The position numbers and the translations under genes are program-made. This document shows, piece by piece, positions 7,771-15,279 of a stretch of 37,328 nt of DNA. Below the pieces are notes generated by a model that was not told where the DNA came from, searched no databases, and worked only from the letters and a program-made list of their open reading frames with translations. Origin of the DNA: Acidimicrobiia bacterium (GTDB lineage Bacteria > Actinomycetota > Acidimicrobiia > Spongiisociales > ZC4RG35); the NCBI GenBank assembly GCA_012270885.1, contig JAAXHN010000001.1, positions 1 to 37,328 on the forward strand, given 5' to 3'. Numbering within the stretch: the first letter of the stretch is position 1; every line of letters begins with the position of its first letter.

Positions 7771-9297
7771 GTGGCTACCTGGGCATTGTTAGCTTCGGCC
7801 TGCGGCGATGGCGCGGATAAGCCTGCTCCCGAGGCGGCTACTGCTTCGACCGAAGTTGCTGCGGGTGAAGCCGCGGCCGAAAACGACGAGGACCAGCAGG
7901 AACTGGAAGAGTCGATGATGGTGGAGGCTCCGGAGATCCGGGAAGTCGAGGTTGCCATGGGCTTCAACGCCTGCTGCGCGGATACGGCCTTTTGGTATAT
8001 TCCCCTGGAGTTGGGGTGGTGGGATGATTTGAACATCACGATCGTTCCCAGCACGCCCACCTACTTCTTCATCTCAGGCTCCGAGGCCATTGCCTGGTTG
8101 CGGAGCGGGGAAGGCAACGTGGCCCTCGGTTGGGTGCCGGGGTTGTTCGGGTCGTTGGAGACCTCTGCCCAGGAGACCCCTCCCATACTCCTAGCGGACA
8201 TGTATGTCGGCTACGCTGTTTTGGTGGCGCCCGACAGCCCCTCGAAGACTGTTTTGGAACTGGTGAATGAGGGGATGGATTTCCCGGATGCCGCCCAGGC
8301 GGCCGTTCAGCAATTGGTTGGCGCGGACATCCACATTTCGCCCGGCAGCATCGAGCAGACTCAGTACCTGGATGCGTTCTTCGCCTATCTGGATGAGTGG
8401 TGGGAGGCTTATCAGCAGGACATTCCCGCCCTGGACGAGGAAGGCAACCCCCTGGTGTTGTTGGGCCGCGACGGAGAGCCTCTCCTGGATGAGGATGGCA
8501 ACGTTCAGCCGATCCGGATAACGACCAATGACTGGCGTAACTACGCCAATCCGCAATACGTGCATGATTCCACGATCGTGGAGTTTTCGGCTGTTCCGGG
8601 CCGGATCGAGTACGCCGTGCCTTACAGCGCCCCGGTCCTGGTGCAAATGATGCGCAACGGTTGGGATCCGCTGATCAACTTCGGGATGTTGATCGAGAAC
8701 GATCCATTCTCCCAGCAAACGGCGATCGCCAACTCCACTGTCGGCGGGATCGGTCTGTTGGCCAACCGCGAATGGGTTGACAACAACAAGGATCTGGCTT
8801 ACCGGGTTCTCTCCGCAGCCTTTCGCACCTTCGAGTTCCTTGATGATCCCCAGACCCAGTATCAAGGTTGGGAGATCGAGGCCAATCTCATCAATAGCCA
8901 TCGCCAGTTGAGCCTGGAGCCTGAAGAGATCGGGACTATCTGGGAGCAGATCGACCCTTCTTTCAGCTGGGAGGACCAGGAAGCCCTGTGGGACTTGGAC
9001 CTGCCGAGCTACCACCCCGAGATTGTGTTCGCCACCCAGATCGAGAGGCTCAAGGTCAAGGGAGTGTTGGCCGGGGACTATGACACGCAAGCCAGGCTCG
9101 AGGAGTTCCTGCTGGCCCAGGACCTCTACTACGAAATGAAAGAGTTCAAGATCCGAGCCGAAGCGCTGTTCGAGAGCGCTTCGGGAATGGATCTTTCCGA
9201 CAGCCGGGCCGATTTGATCGCCCGGGCCCAGCACCACTATGACATCTACAACTTCTACGACGCTCTCCGCTTCTTGGAGGCTGCCCTATCTGGTTAG
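7771..9297 (+). CDS. ABC transporter substrate-binding lipoprotein, copy 3, with lost or unusual start
   Basis: A binding protein of the same NitT/TauT type as copies 1 and 2, 508 residues if started at GTG 7771. By alignment with copy 2 (AATGAGAAAACTGAAAGG against CAACGAGGAAACTCACAGG) the ancestral start is at 7741, where the codon is now ACG. The ribosome site AGGGGAAGGA is placed for 7741. From 7741 the signal would be RKLTGPIALVATWALLASAC with the lipobox Cys at 21; from GTG 7771 only ten residues precede that Cys and the positive charges are lost. So either ACG is used, or export and expression are impaired, or one base is wrong. The rest is intact, with a short Ala-rich linker, paired Cys (NACC), the acidic Gly insert and the C-terminal YNFYDALRFLEAAL. 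It is flanked by DMT copies 1 and 2, with no permease or ATPase of its own. Confidence 0.8.
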   Translation: MATWALLASACGDGADKPAPEAATASTEVAAGEAAAENDEDQQELEESMMVEAPEIREVEVAMGFNACCADTAFWYIPLELGWWDDLNITIVPSTPTYFFISGSEAIAWLRSGEGNVALGWVPGLFGSLETSAQETPPILLADMYVGYAVLVAPDSPSKTVLELVNEGMDFPDAAQAAVQQLVGADIHISPGSIEQTQYLDAFFAYLDEWWEAYQQDIPALDEEGNPLVLLGRDGEPLLDEDGNVQPIRITTNDWRNYANPQYVHDSTIVEFSAVPGRIEYAVPYSAPVLVQMMRNGWDPLINFGMLIENDPFSQQTAIANSTVGGIGLLANREWVDNNKDLAYRVLSAAFRTFEFLDDPQTQYQGWEIEANLINSHRQLSLEPEEIGTIWEQIDPSFSWEDQEALWDLDLPSYHPEIVFATQIERLKVKGVLAGDYDTQARLEEFLLAQDLYYEMKEFKIRAEALFESASGMDLSDSRADLIARAQHHYDIYNFYDALRFLEAALSG

Positions 9298-9328
9298 TCC
9301 TCTGGTTGCGATTGCCTACCAGTCATAG

Positions 9329-10246
9329 ATGCTTGAGGCTGTCCGAGGGGTGTTGACCGGCGTCATCTTCGGGTTTGTCACCGCGGTGACGCTGGGGATC
9401 AACCGTCTGCTCACCGCGGTGGTGGCGCGGCGCTTCGGTGTGGTGCGTTCTGCTGCTGTCACGCTGACGTTTGCCCTGCTGGTGATGGTCGTGTGGGCAA
9501 TCCTGATCGACGTGCCGATCGAGATGACCACCGACCACCTGATCCTCCTGACTTTTCTGGGCACCTGCGTCGGCGCCTCGTTCCTGGGCTCCTACATGGC
9601 CCTCCGACTGGGTCCGATTTCCGTGGTGACGCCGATCGGCTCTCTGGGGACCGCCATGACCGTGGTCTACTCCTTTTGGCTGCTGGGGGAGAGGCCCGGC
9701 GCCGTGCAGTGGGCAGGCATACCGATCGCCGTGCTGGGAGCAGTACTGGTATCGTTGGTGATCGAACGCGGAGTCAAGGTACGACTGGTCACCTGGGGAC
9801 CGGTCTTCGCCCTGATCGGCGTATTCGTAGGATCATTGTCCAACGCCGGCCTGAAGATCCCCATCAGGGATGGTGTGGACTCCAGCCTGACCGTCATCAC
9901 CCAGCGGGTCTTCACCGTGGCCTTCGTCCTGTTGGTGCTGATGGTTTTTTCCCGGCTGGGATTACGGCGTCGGCGAGGAGGAGACGACCCTCAGCCCCCG
10001 GTAAGGATCACCTGGAGGACGGGATGGCTCTTGGGCCTGGTGGGACTGATCGACGGCGTCTCTTTCATATCATTCGGATACGGTTTGGCCTACGCACCGG
10101 CTTGGCTGATCGCAATCATCTCCCAAAGCGGAAAGGTGTTGTCCGTCATCGGCGGGGTGATCTTCTTCAAGGAACGGCTCCACCGACTCCAGTGGACAGG
10201 CGTGGGGCTGATTCTGGTCGGTGTGATGATGTCCCTCCTTGGTTGA
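9329..10246 (+). CDS. EamA/DMT-type membrane transporter, copy 2
   Basis: A 305-residue paralogue of the protein at 6732, nearly collinear with it. It has the same two EamA halves (YMALRLGPISVVTPIGSL; ERPGAVQWAGIPIAVLGAV; SFGYGLAYAPAWLIAIISQ) and about ten membrane helices. ATG 9329 lies 31 bases after binding-protein copy 3, so the two are probably co-transcribed. Copy 1 likewise follows the complete transporter set, which supports a repeated unit of binding protein and DMT carrier. The C-terminal half has a charged loop (LRRRRGGDD) between the repeats. Substrate unknown; membrane topology and family are clear. Confidence 0.87.
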   Translation: MLEAVRGVLTGVIFGFVTAVTLGINRLLTAVVARRFGVVRSAAVTLTFALLVMVVWAILIDVPIEMTTDHLILLTFLGTCVGASFLGSYMALRLGPISVVTPIGSLGTAMTVVYSFWLLGERPGAVQWAGIPIAVLGAVLVSLVIERGVKVRLVTWGPVFALIGVFVGSLSNAGLKIPIRDGVDSSLTVITQRVFTVAFVLLVLMVFSRLGLRRRRGGDDPQPPVRITWRTGWLLGLVGLIDGVSFISFGYGLAYAPAWLIAIISQSGKVLSVIGGVIFFKERLHRLQWTGVGLILVGVMMSLLG

Positions 10247-10320
10247 TGCCCCTCTTCCCCGCTGTGCCGCCGGTTCAGAGATGGGGATGACAACCGAACC
10301 GATGCGGGCGGTGGAGCCTC

Positions 10321-11157
10321 TCAGTTCTCGGGGAAGGTGTACTGGAACACTCCGCCGGTTCGGATCATCTCGGCGGCGATGGCGTCGGCGTGTTGGATGA
10401 AGCGGTTGAGCATGGCGTTGATCTGGTCCGGCACCACCCGGAGGGCGCTGTGCCCGGCGCCGACCGGCTTGCCGATCACCACCTGGGGGCACAGTTGCCG
10501 GACCAGATCCAGGTCGATGTACGGCTGGCCGCAGTCGACATACAGGTAGGGGCACTTGACCCCGGCCAGCACCGACGCGGGATCGAAGGCGCTCATCCCG
10601 TGCCAGTCGTTGAGGATCACATTGTCGTCGAGACCAGCCAGGAACTCCGAGGTCTCCTTGGCGCGGTTCGGGTTGTCGGTCGGCAGGTGGGAAGCGCTGA
10701 GAAACTGTTCCAGGGCCTTCCGGAAGTCTTGGTCCCTTTGTATCAGGTGATCGTAGGGACCGTGAACGCGGGCGGTCCAGCCGGGCACGTTGCTGGGCGA
10801 GTCGAGGCTGGCTATCGCTCCCACCAGGTCGGGATGGCGGGCGGCGGTGGAGATGACCACCTGCCCTCCCATGCTCTGTCCGACCAGGACCGGCTTTCGC
10901 AGGCCCAGTTGTCGGATGAGTTCACCCATGTCGTGGCCGTGGTCCGCCATGGTCCAGGTTTCCGGTTTGTCGCTCTCGCCGTGGCCGCGCAGATCGACCT
11001 GGATGCAACGGTGATTGGGGGAGAAGTACTCCTCCTGGAGGTTGAAGCCGCCCCGGCCTCCGAAACCGCCGTGGACGAAGATGATGGCCGGGTCGCCGGC
11101 GCCCACCTGGTCGTAGGCGATGCGAATGCCGTCGGAAGTAGTGATCCACTCAGTCAT
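10321..11157 (-). CDS. Alpha/beta hydrolase, array copy 1
   Basis: A 278-residue alpha/beta-hydrolase-fold protein, last in transcription order of a tandem array of four. Start ATG 11157 (MTEWITTSDG) is fixed by the paralogues. The reading frame is open further upstream, but that extension is not shared. Visible parts are oxyanion HGG (29-31), nucleophile elbow GQSMGG with Ser95, and the likely catalytic His236 in GAGHSALR; the acid may be the Asp of YLYVDCGQP. After the fold comes a conserved tail RTGGVFQYTFPEN. Soluble, with no signal peptide. The family includes esterases, lactonases, C-C hydrolases and dehalogenases, so the reaction cannot be named. A TAGGCT box lies exactly 7 bases before the ATG and no ribosome site is present, consistent with a leaderless message. 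Confidence 0.88.
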   Translation of the reverse strand: MTEWITTSDGIRIAYDQVGAGDPAIIFVHGGFGGRGGFNLQEEYFSPNHRCIQVDLRGHGESDKPETWTMADHGHDMGELIRQLGLRKPVLVGQSMGGQVVISTAARHPDLVGAIASLDSPSNVPGWTARVHGPYDHLIQRDQDFRKALEQFLSASHLPTDNPNRAKETSEFLAGLDDNVILNDWHGMSAFDPASVLAGVKCPYLYVDCGQPYIDLDLVRQLCPQVVIGKPVGAGHSALRVVPDQINAMLNRFIQHADAIAAEMIRTGGVFQYTFPEN

Positions 11158-11164
11158 GCGCCAC

Positions 11165-11170
11165 AGCCTA
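11165..11170 (-). promoter_or_regulatory. -10-like box for array copy 1 (TAGGCT)
   Basis: TAGGCT on the minus strand, 7 bases before ATG 11157. This is the spacing expected when transcription begins at the A of ATG. It is the least conserved of the five array boxes. Confidence 0.5.
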
Positions 11171-11230
11171 CTTGACGAGTTGGCGCGTGGTTCGGGGCCA
11201 AGGTGATTGTCGGTCTGCGGACCTGCGGAT

Positions 11231-12079
11231 CTAGCCCGCGGCCCTCTCGGGGAAGGTGTACTGGAACACTCCGCCGGTGCGGACCATCTCGGCGGCGATG
11301 GCGTCGGCGTGTTGGATGAAGCGGTTGAGCATGGCGTTGATCTGGTCCGGCGCCACCCGGAGGGCTCCATGCCCGGCGCCGACCGGCTTGCCGATCACCA
11401 CCTGGGGGCACAGCTCCCGGAGCAGGTCCAGGTCGAGGCGAGGCTGGCCGCAGTCGACATACAGGTACGGGCACTTCACCCCGGCCAGCACCGGCCCGGC
11501 GTCGAAGGCCATCATCCCCTTCCAGCCGTTGAGGATCCTCCTGTCGCCAAGACGGGCCAGACGTTCGGATGTGTTCTTGGCGCGGTTCGGGTCGTCGGTG
11601 GGCAGGTGAGCGGCGCTCAAGAAGAGCTCCAGCGCTTTGCGGATGTCTTGGCCCTCTTGCATCAGGTGGTCGAAGGGTCCGTGGTGGTAGGCGTGCCATC
11701 CGGGGATGTTGCTGGGCGAGTCCAGGCTGGCGATCGCCCCCACCACTTCGGGATGGCGGGCGGCGGCCGAGATAATCACCTGTCCTCCCATGCTCTGGCC
11801 CACCAGTACGGGTTGTTTCAGACCCAGTTGACGGATGAGTTCGGCCACGTCGTCGCCGTGCTGTTCCATGATGTATATCTCGTCTGGCTTGTCGCTTTCG
11901 CCATGGCCGCGCAGGTCCACCGAGATGCACCGATGATTGGGCGAGAAGTACTCCTCCTGGAAGCCGAAGCCGCTCCGGTCGCCGAAACCGCCGTGGATGA
12001 AGATGATTGCCGGGTCGCCCGCGCCCAACTCGTGATAGGCGATGCGGACGCCGTCGGGGGTCGTTATCCATTCAGTCAT
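11231..12079 (-). CDS. Alpha/beta hydrolase, array copy 2
   Basis: A 282-residue hydrolase closely similar to its neighbours. Oxyanion HGG is at 29-31, nucleophile Ser96 in GQSMGG, likely catalytic His237 in GAGHGALR, and the tail RTGGVFQYTFPERAAG is three residues longer than in the other copies. Long stretches of DNA at the 3' end are almost identical with copies 1 and 3, as expected from recent duplication or gene conversion. ATG 12079 is preceded by TAAGCT with 7 bases between, and has no ribosome site. It is separated from copy 1 by 73 bases and from copy 3 by 93, so each copy seems to have its own promoter. Cytoplasmic; substrate unknown. Confidence 0.88.
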   Translation of the reverse strand: MTEWITTPDGVRIAYHELGAGDPAIIFIHGGFGDRSGFGFQEEYFSPNHRCISVDLRGHGESDKPDEIYIMEQHGDDVAELIRQLGLKQPVLVGQSMGGQVIISAAARHPEVVGAIASLDSPSNIPGWHAYHHGPFDHLMQEGQDIRKALELFLSAAHLPTDDPNRAKNTSERLARLGDRRILNGWKGMMAFDAGPVLAGVKCPYLYVDCGQPRLDLDLLRELCPQVVIGKPVGAGHGALRVAPDQINAMLNRFIQHADAIAAEMVRTGGVFQYTFPERAAG

Positions 12080-12086
12080 GTCACCG

Positions 12087-12092
12087 AGCTTA
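12087..12092 (-). promoter_or_regulatory. -10-like box for array copy 2 (TAAGCT)
   Basis: TAAGCT, 7 bases before ATG 12079, inside CCCTAAGCTCGGTGACATG, which is identical upstream of copy 4. Confidence 0.6.
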
Positions 12093-12172
12093 GGGGTTAG
12101 GCTGGGTTGGAGAACCGATCCGGTGTCGGCTAAGCGACTGGGCCGAAAGATAGGTCGTTCAGCCCGTGTCCT

Positions 12173-13015
12173 TCACTTCTCGGGGAAGGTGTATTGGAAC
12201 ACTCCGCCGGTGCGGACCATTTCGGCGGCGATGGCGTCGGCGTGCTGGATGAAGCGGTTGAGCATGGCGTTGACCTGGTCGGGCACATCCTGGAGAGCCC
12301 GATGCCCGGCGCCCACGGTCTTCCCGATCACCACCTGAGGGCACAGCTCCCGGAGCAGGTCCAGGTCGAGATCCGGCTGGCCGCAGTCTATGTATAGGTA
12401 GGGACAACTCACAGCCTGCAGGGTGGAAGTGGGATCGTAATCGATCTTTCCCCGCCAAGTGTTGAGAATTAAATCCTCGGGTACTTCGGCGAGTCGCTCG
12501 GGCATGGCGCCCACCCGGGAGGGATCGTCGGTGGGTAGGTAGGCGACCTTAAGGAACTTGTAGAGCGTCTCGCGGAGAGCGGGGCCGCGCCGGTTCATCA
12601 GATGGGCGTAGGGCCCGTGATGGGCCTGGTGCCATCCGGGGATGTTGCTGGGGGAATCGAGGCTGGCGACAGCCCCTATGAGTTCGGGATGGCGGGCGGC
12701 CGTGGAGATCACCACCTGTCCGCCCGCGCTCTGGCCCACCAGCACGGGCCGGTTCAGCCCCAGCTGGCGGATGAGGTCTCCCATGTCGTCGCCGTGTTGC
12801 TCCATGGTGTAAGGCTCGTCGGGCTTGTCGCTGTCGCCGTGGCCCCGAAGATCGACGGAGATGCACCGGTGATTGGGGGAGAAGTAATCCTCTTGAAAGT
12901 GGAAGCCTCCCCGTTGGCCGTAAGCGCCGTGAATGAAGATGATGGCCGGGTCGCCCGCGCCCACTTCGTGGTATGCGATGCGGACGCCGTCGGAGGTTGT
13001 GATCCATTCAGTCAT
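12173..13015 (-). CDS. Alpha/beta hydrolase, array copy 3
   Basis: A 280-residue paralogue. It departs from the others at two active-site places: the oxyanion region reads HGAYGQR rather than HGGFG, and the nucleophile elbow reads GQSAGG (Ser96) rather than GQSMGG or GHSMGG. Likely catalytic His238 is in GAGHRALQ. The middle (cap region, about 125-175) is the most diverged part of the array, which suggests a different substrate pocket. The tail RTGGVFQYTFPEK is conserved. ATG 13015 has TAAGCT 7 bases upstream and no ribosome site. Confidence 0.88.
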   Translation of the reverse strand: MTEWITTSDGVRIAYHEVGAGDPAIIFIHGAYGQRGGFHFQEDYFSPNHRCISVDLRGHGDSDKPDEPYTMEQHGDDMGDLIRQLGLNRPVLVGQSAGGQVVISTAARHPELIGAVASLDSPSNIPGWHQAHHGPYAHLMNRRGPALRETLYKFLKVAYLPTDDPSRVGAMPERLAEVPEDLILNTWRGKIDYDPTSTLQAVSCPYLYIDCGQPDLDLDLLRELCPQVVIGKTVGAGHRALQDVPDQVNAMLNRFIQHADAIAAEMVRTGGVFQYTFPEK

Positions 13016-13022
13016 CCAACTC

Positions 13023-13028
13023 AGCTTA
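13023..13028 (-). promoter_or_regulatory. -10-like box for array copy 3 (TAAGCT)
   Basis: TAAGCT, 7 bases before ATG 13015. The spacer (GAGTTGG) differs from copies 2 and 4 while box and distance are kept. Confidence 0.6.
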
Positions 13029-13109
13029 GGGTCTCAGCCCGGTAGGGATGAAAGAAGGCAAGGTACGTGGGTGCTCGAAGCGGACCGAAAGCACCGAGCG
13101 ACAGCTTTA

Positions 13110-13949
13110 TCACGTGGAGCGGAAGGTGTATTGAAATACTCCGCCGGTGCGGATCATCTCGGCGGCGATGGCGTCGGCGTGTTGAATGAATCGTCGCAGC
13201 ATGGCGTTGATCTGGTCCGGTACGTCCTTGGTGGCCTGGTGACCGGCGCCGACCGTCTTGCCGATCACCACCTGGGGGCACAGTTCCCGGAGCAGGTCGA
13301 GGTCGAGACCGGGTTGCCCGCAATCGATATACAGATAGGGGCACTTGACTCCCGCTAGCACCGGCGCCGGGTCGAAGGCGCTCATGCCCTGCCAGCTGTT
13401 CACGATCACATGGTCGGGGACTTCGGCCAGCCACTTCGGCATGTCCCCGACCCGGGAGGGATCGTCGGTCGGCAGGTAGGCGGCGCCGAGAAAAGTCAGC
13501 AGCGCCTCCCGGAAGGGACCATCCCGGGTCATCAGGTGGTCGAATGGGCCGTGATAGCGCAGGTGCCATCCGGGTATGTTGCTGGGCGAGTCCAGGCTGG
13601 CGATCGCTCCTATGAGTTCGGGATGCCGGGCGGCGGTGGAGATCACCACTTGTCCTCCCATGCTGTGACCAACCAGGATGGGTCTGCGGAGACCCATGTG
13701 GCGGAGCCACTCGGCCAACTCATCTGCATGTTTTTCCATTGTGTAGAGCTCATCCGGTTTGTCACTTTCACCGTGACCGCGCAGGTCGATCGCCAGGCAC
13801 CGGTGATTGGGAGAGAAATACTCCTCTTGGAGTGTGAAACCCGTCCGGTTGCCAAACCCGCCGTGGATGAAGACAATGGGCGGCTTGCCGGCGCCCAGTT
13901 GGTGGTAGGCGAGCCGTACTCCATCGGAGGTGGTGAACCATTCGGCCAT
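13110..13949 (-). CDS. Alpha/beta hydrolase, array copy 4
   Basis: A 279-residue paralogue and the first intact copy in transcription order. Oxyanion HGG (29-31), nucleophile elbow GHSMGG (Ser96), likely catalytic His237 in GAGHQATK, and tail RTGGVFQYTFRST. The N-terminus MAEWFTTSDG differs slightly from the MTEWITT of the others. ATG 13949 lies 7 bases after TAAGCT, in a context identical to copy 2. The 63 bases up to the decayed fifth copy at 14013 hold this box and otherwise nothing recognisable. Soluble hydrolase of unknown substrate; proximity to the duplicated importers suggests, but does not show, that it acts on an imported compound. Confidence 0.88.
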   Translation of the reverse strand: MAEWFTTSDGVRLAYHQLGAGKPPIVFIHGGFGNRTGFTLQEEYFSPNHRCLAIDLRGHGESDKPDELYTMEKHADELAEWLRHMGLRRPILVGHSMGGQVVISTAARHPELIGAIASLDSPSNIPGWHLRYHGPFDHLMTRDGPFREALLTFLGAAYLPTDDPSRVGDMPKWLAEVPDHVIVNSWQGMSAFDPAPVLAGVKCPYLYIDCGQPGLDLDLLRELCPQVVIGKTVGAGHQATKDVPDQINAMLRRFIQHADAIAAEMIRTGGVFQYTFRST

Positions 13950-13956
13950 GTCACCG

Positions 13957-13962
13957 AGCTTA
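13957..13962 (-). promoter_or_regulatory. -10-like box for array copy 4 (TAAGCT)
   Basis: TAAGCT, 7 bases before ATG 13949. Context identical to copy 2. Confidence 0.6.
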
Positions 13963-14012
13963 GGGAGACAGGACGGGACCCGGCCGACGGACCGGCGCCC
14001 CGCGGCGGGACC

Positions 14013-14201
14013 CTACCTGGACGGGAAGGTGTACTGGAATACTCCGCCGGTGCGGTGATGGGGCGAGAAGCACTCCTCTTGGAGGACCGAGCCTCACCGG
14101 TTGCCATAGATCCCGTGGACGAAAACAATCGGTAGATCGCCGGCGCCCACCTGGTGGTAGGCGATGCGGACACCGTCGCGGGTGGTGATCTACTCGGTCA
14201 T
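14013..14201 (-). pseudogene. Decayed fifth alpha/beta hydrolase copy
   Basis: Reads as the start and the end of an array member joined in frame. MTE, then TAG in place of the Trp codon, ITTRDGVRIAYHQVGAG, VFVHGIYGNR, a second stop (TGA), QEECFSPHHR, and then directly TGGVFQYTFPSR and TAG. About 215 internal codons are missing between the HR of SPNHR and the RTGG of the tail; the nucleophile Ser and catalytic His are gone. Two stop codons and the deletion make it non-functional. The joint lies at a short CACCG, so microhomology may have driven the deletion. It still carries the TAAGCT box upstream. Confidence 0.9.
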
Positions 14202-14209
14202 GGCATCCG

Positions 14210-14215
14210 AGCTTA
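14210..14215 (-). promoter_or_regulatory. -10-like box of the decayed fifth copy (TAAGCT)
   Basis: TAAGCT, 8 bases before the former ATG 14201. One base has been gained relative to the functional copies. Confidence 0.4.
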
Positions 14216-14265
14216 TCGGGCCACAAACCTTCCGATGGAGGCTCATGCCTTGGCCAGTCGAGATG

Positions 14266-15279
14266 CTAGGTCTTCAGTCGTTCTGCCAACTGGATGGTGT
14301 TGAGGGCCGCTCCCTTGCGGAGGTTGTCGCCCACTGCCCACAGGTTTATCCCACCTGCCGCTCCCACCGTCTCCCGTACCCGGCCGACCAGGGTGCGGTC
14401 CCGCCCGGCGCTGTCGAGAGGGGTGGGCGGGATGTCCTCCCAGACCTCGACTCCGGGAGCGGAGGAGAGGATTCCCACCGCCTCGCCCCGGTCCATGGGG
14501 CGGTCGAACCACACCGAGGCGGCCAATCCGTGTCCGACCATCACCGGCACCCTCACGCAGGTGGGTTCCACGGCCAACCCCGGAAGGTCGAGAATCTTGC
14601 GGGACTCGTTCACCAGCTTCCACTCCTCGTCGGTATAGCCCCGCCGGCCCTCCGAGCCTGCCAGGGGCAGCACGTTGAAACCGATGGGTCGGCTGTAAAC
14701 CTGGGTCCCCGGATCGGTCCACTGTCCCTGTGCCAGGGCCAGCTGGTCATCTCGGAAGTGCTCTATCTGGTCGGAGAGCTCCGCCATTCCCTTCTGGCCC
14801 GAGCCTGAGACCGACTGATAGGATGTGGCCACCATCGAGCGGAGTCCGGCCGCCCGGTGGAGAGGGGCGACCGCCATCATCAGCACCATGGTGGTGCAGT
14901 TGGGATTGGCGACTATTCCCTGGTGTGACTCCAAGGCATGGTCGTTCACATCCGCCACCACCAGCGGAACTCGGGGGTCCATCCGGAAACAGGACGAGTT
15001 GTCGATCACCACCGCCCCCGCCTCGACGAACCGCGGGCCATGGGCCTTGGACCGGGAGGCGCCTGCCGAGAAGATCGCAATCTCGACGCCTGCGGGATCG
15101 GCCTCGTCCAGGTCTTCCACTTCCACCTTGCCCCAGGCGGTAGAGATCTTCTCTCCGGCCGACCGCGCGGAGGCCATGAGTCGCAGCCGGCCAATCGGGA
15201 AGTCCCGTTCGGCGAGGATGTCCAGCGCGGTCCGGCCGACCGCTCCGGTGGCGCCCACCAGGGCAAGGGCTATGCTCAT
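14266..15279 (-). CDS. asd: Aspartate-semialdehyde dehydrogenase
   Basis: A 337-residue cytoplasmic enzyme that reduces aspartyl phosphate to aspartate semialdehyde with NADPH, the second step to lysine, methionine, threonine and diaminopimelate. The Rossmann motif GATGAVG is at 9-15, the catalytic Cys128 is in NPNCTTMV, and [11 protein letters not shown] and PVMVGHGL follow with the expected spacing. ATG 15279 overlaps the stop of lysC by four bases (ATGA), so the two are translated as a pair. The frame continues upstream inside lysC, but that extension is not part of the enzyme. Length is usual for the family. Confidence 0.97.
   Translation of the reverse strand: MSIALALVGATGAVGRTALDILAERDFPIGRLRLMASARSAGEKISTAWGKVEVEDLDEADPAGVEIAIFSAGASRSKAHGPRFVEAGAVVIDNSSCFRMDPRVPLVVADVNDHALESHQGIVANPNCTTMVLMMAVAPLHRAAGLRSMVATSYQSVSGSGQKGMAELSDQIEHFRDDQLALAQGQWTDPGTQVYSRPIGFNVLPLAGSEGRRGYTDEEWKLVNESRKILDLPGLAVEPTCVRVPVMVGHGLAASVWFDRPMDRGEAVGILSSAPGVEVWEDIPPTPLDSAGRDRTLVGRVRETVGAAGGINLWAVGDNLRKGAALNTIQLAERLKT

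Noticed and set aside
11158-11370. Upstream extension of hydrolase copy 1
   Set aside because: The extension is antisense to the end of copy 2's shared 3' block, and the paralogues all start at MTEW.
13069-13094. GGTGCT/AGCACC inverted repeat between hydrolase copies 3 and 4
   Set aside because: Six pairs with a 14-base loop and no T-run; too weak to call a terminator.
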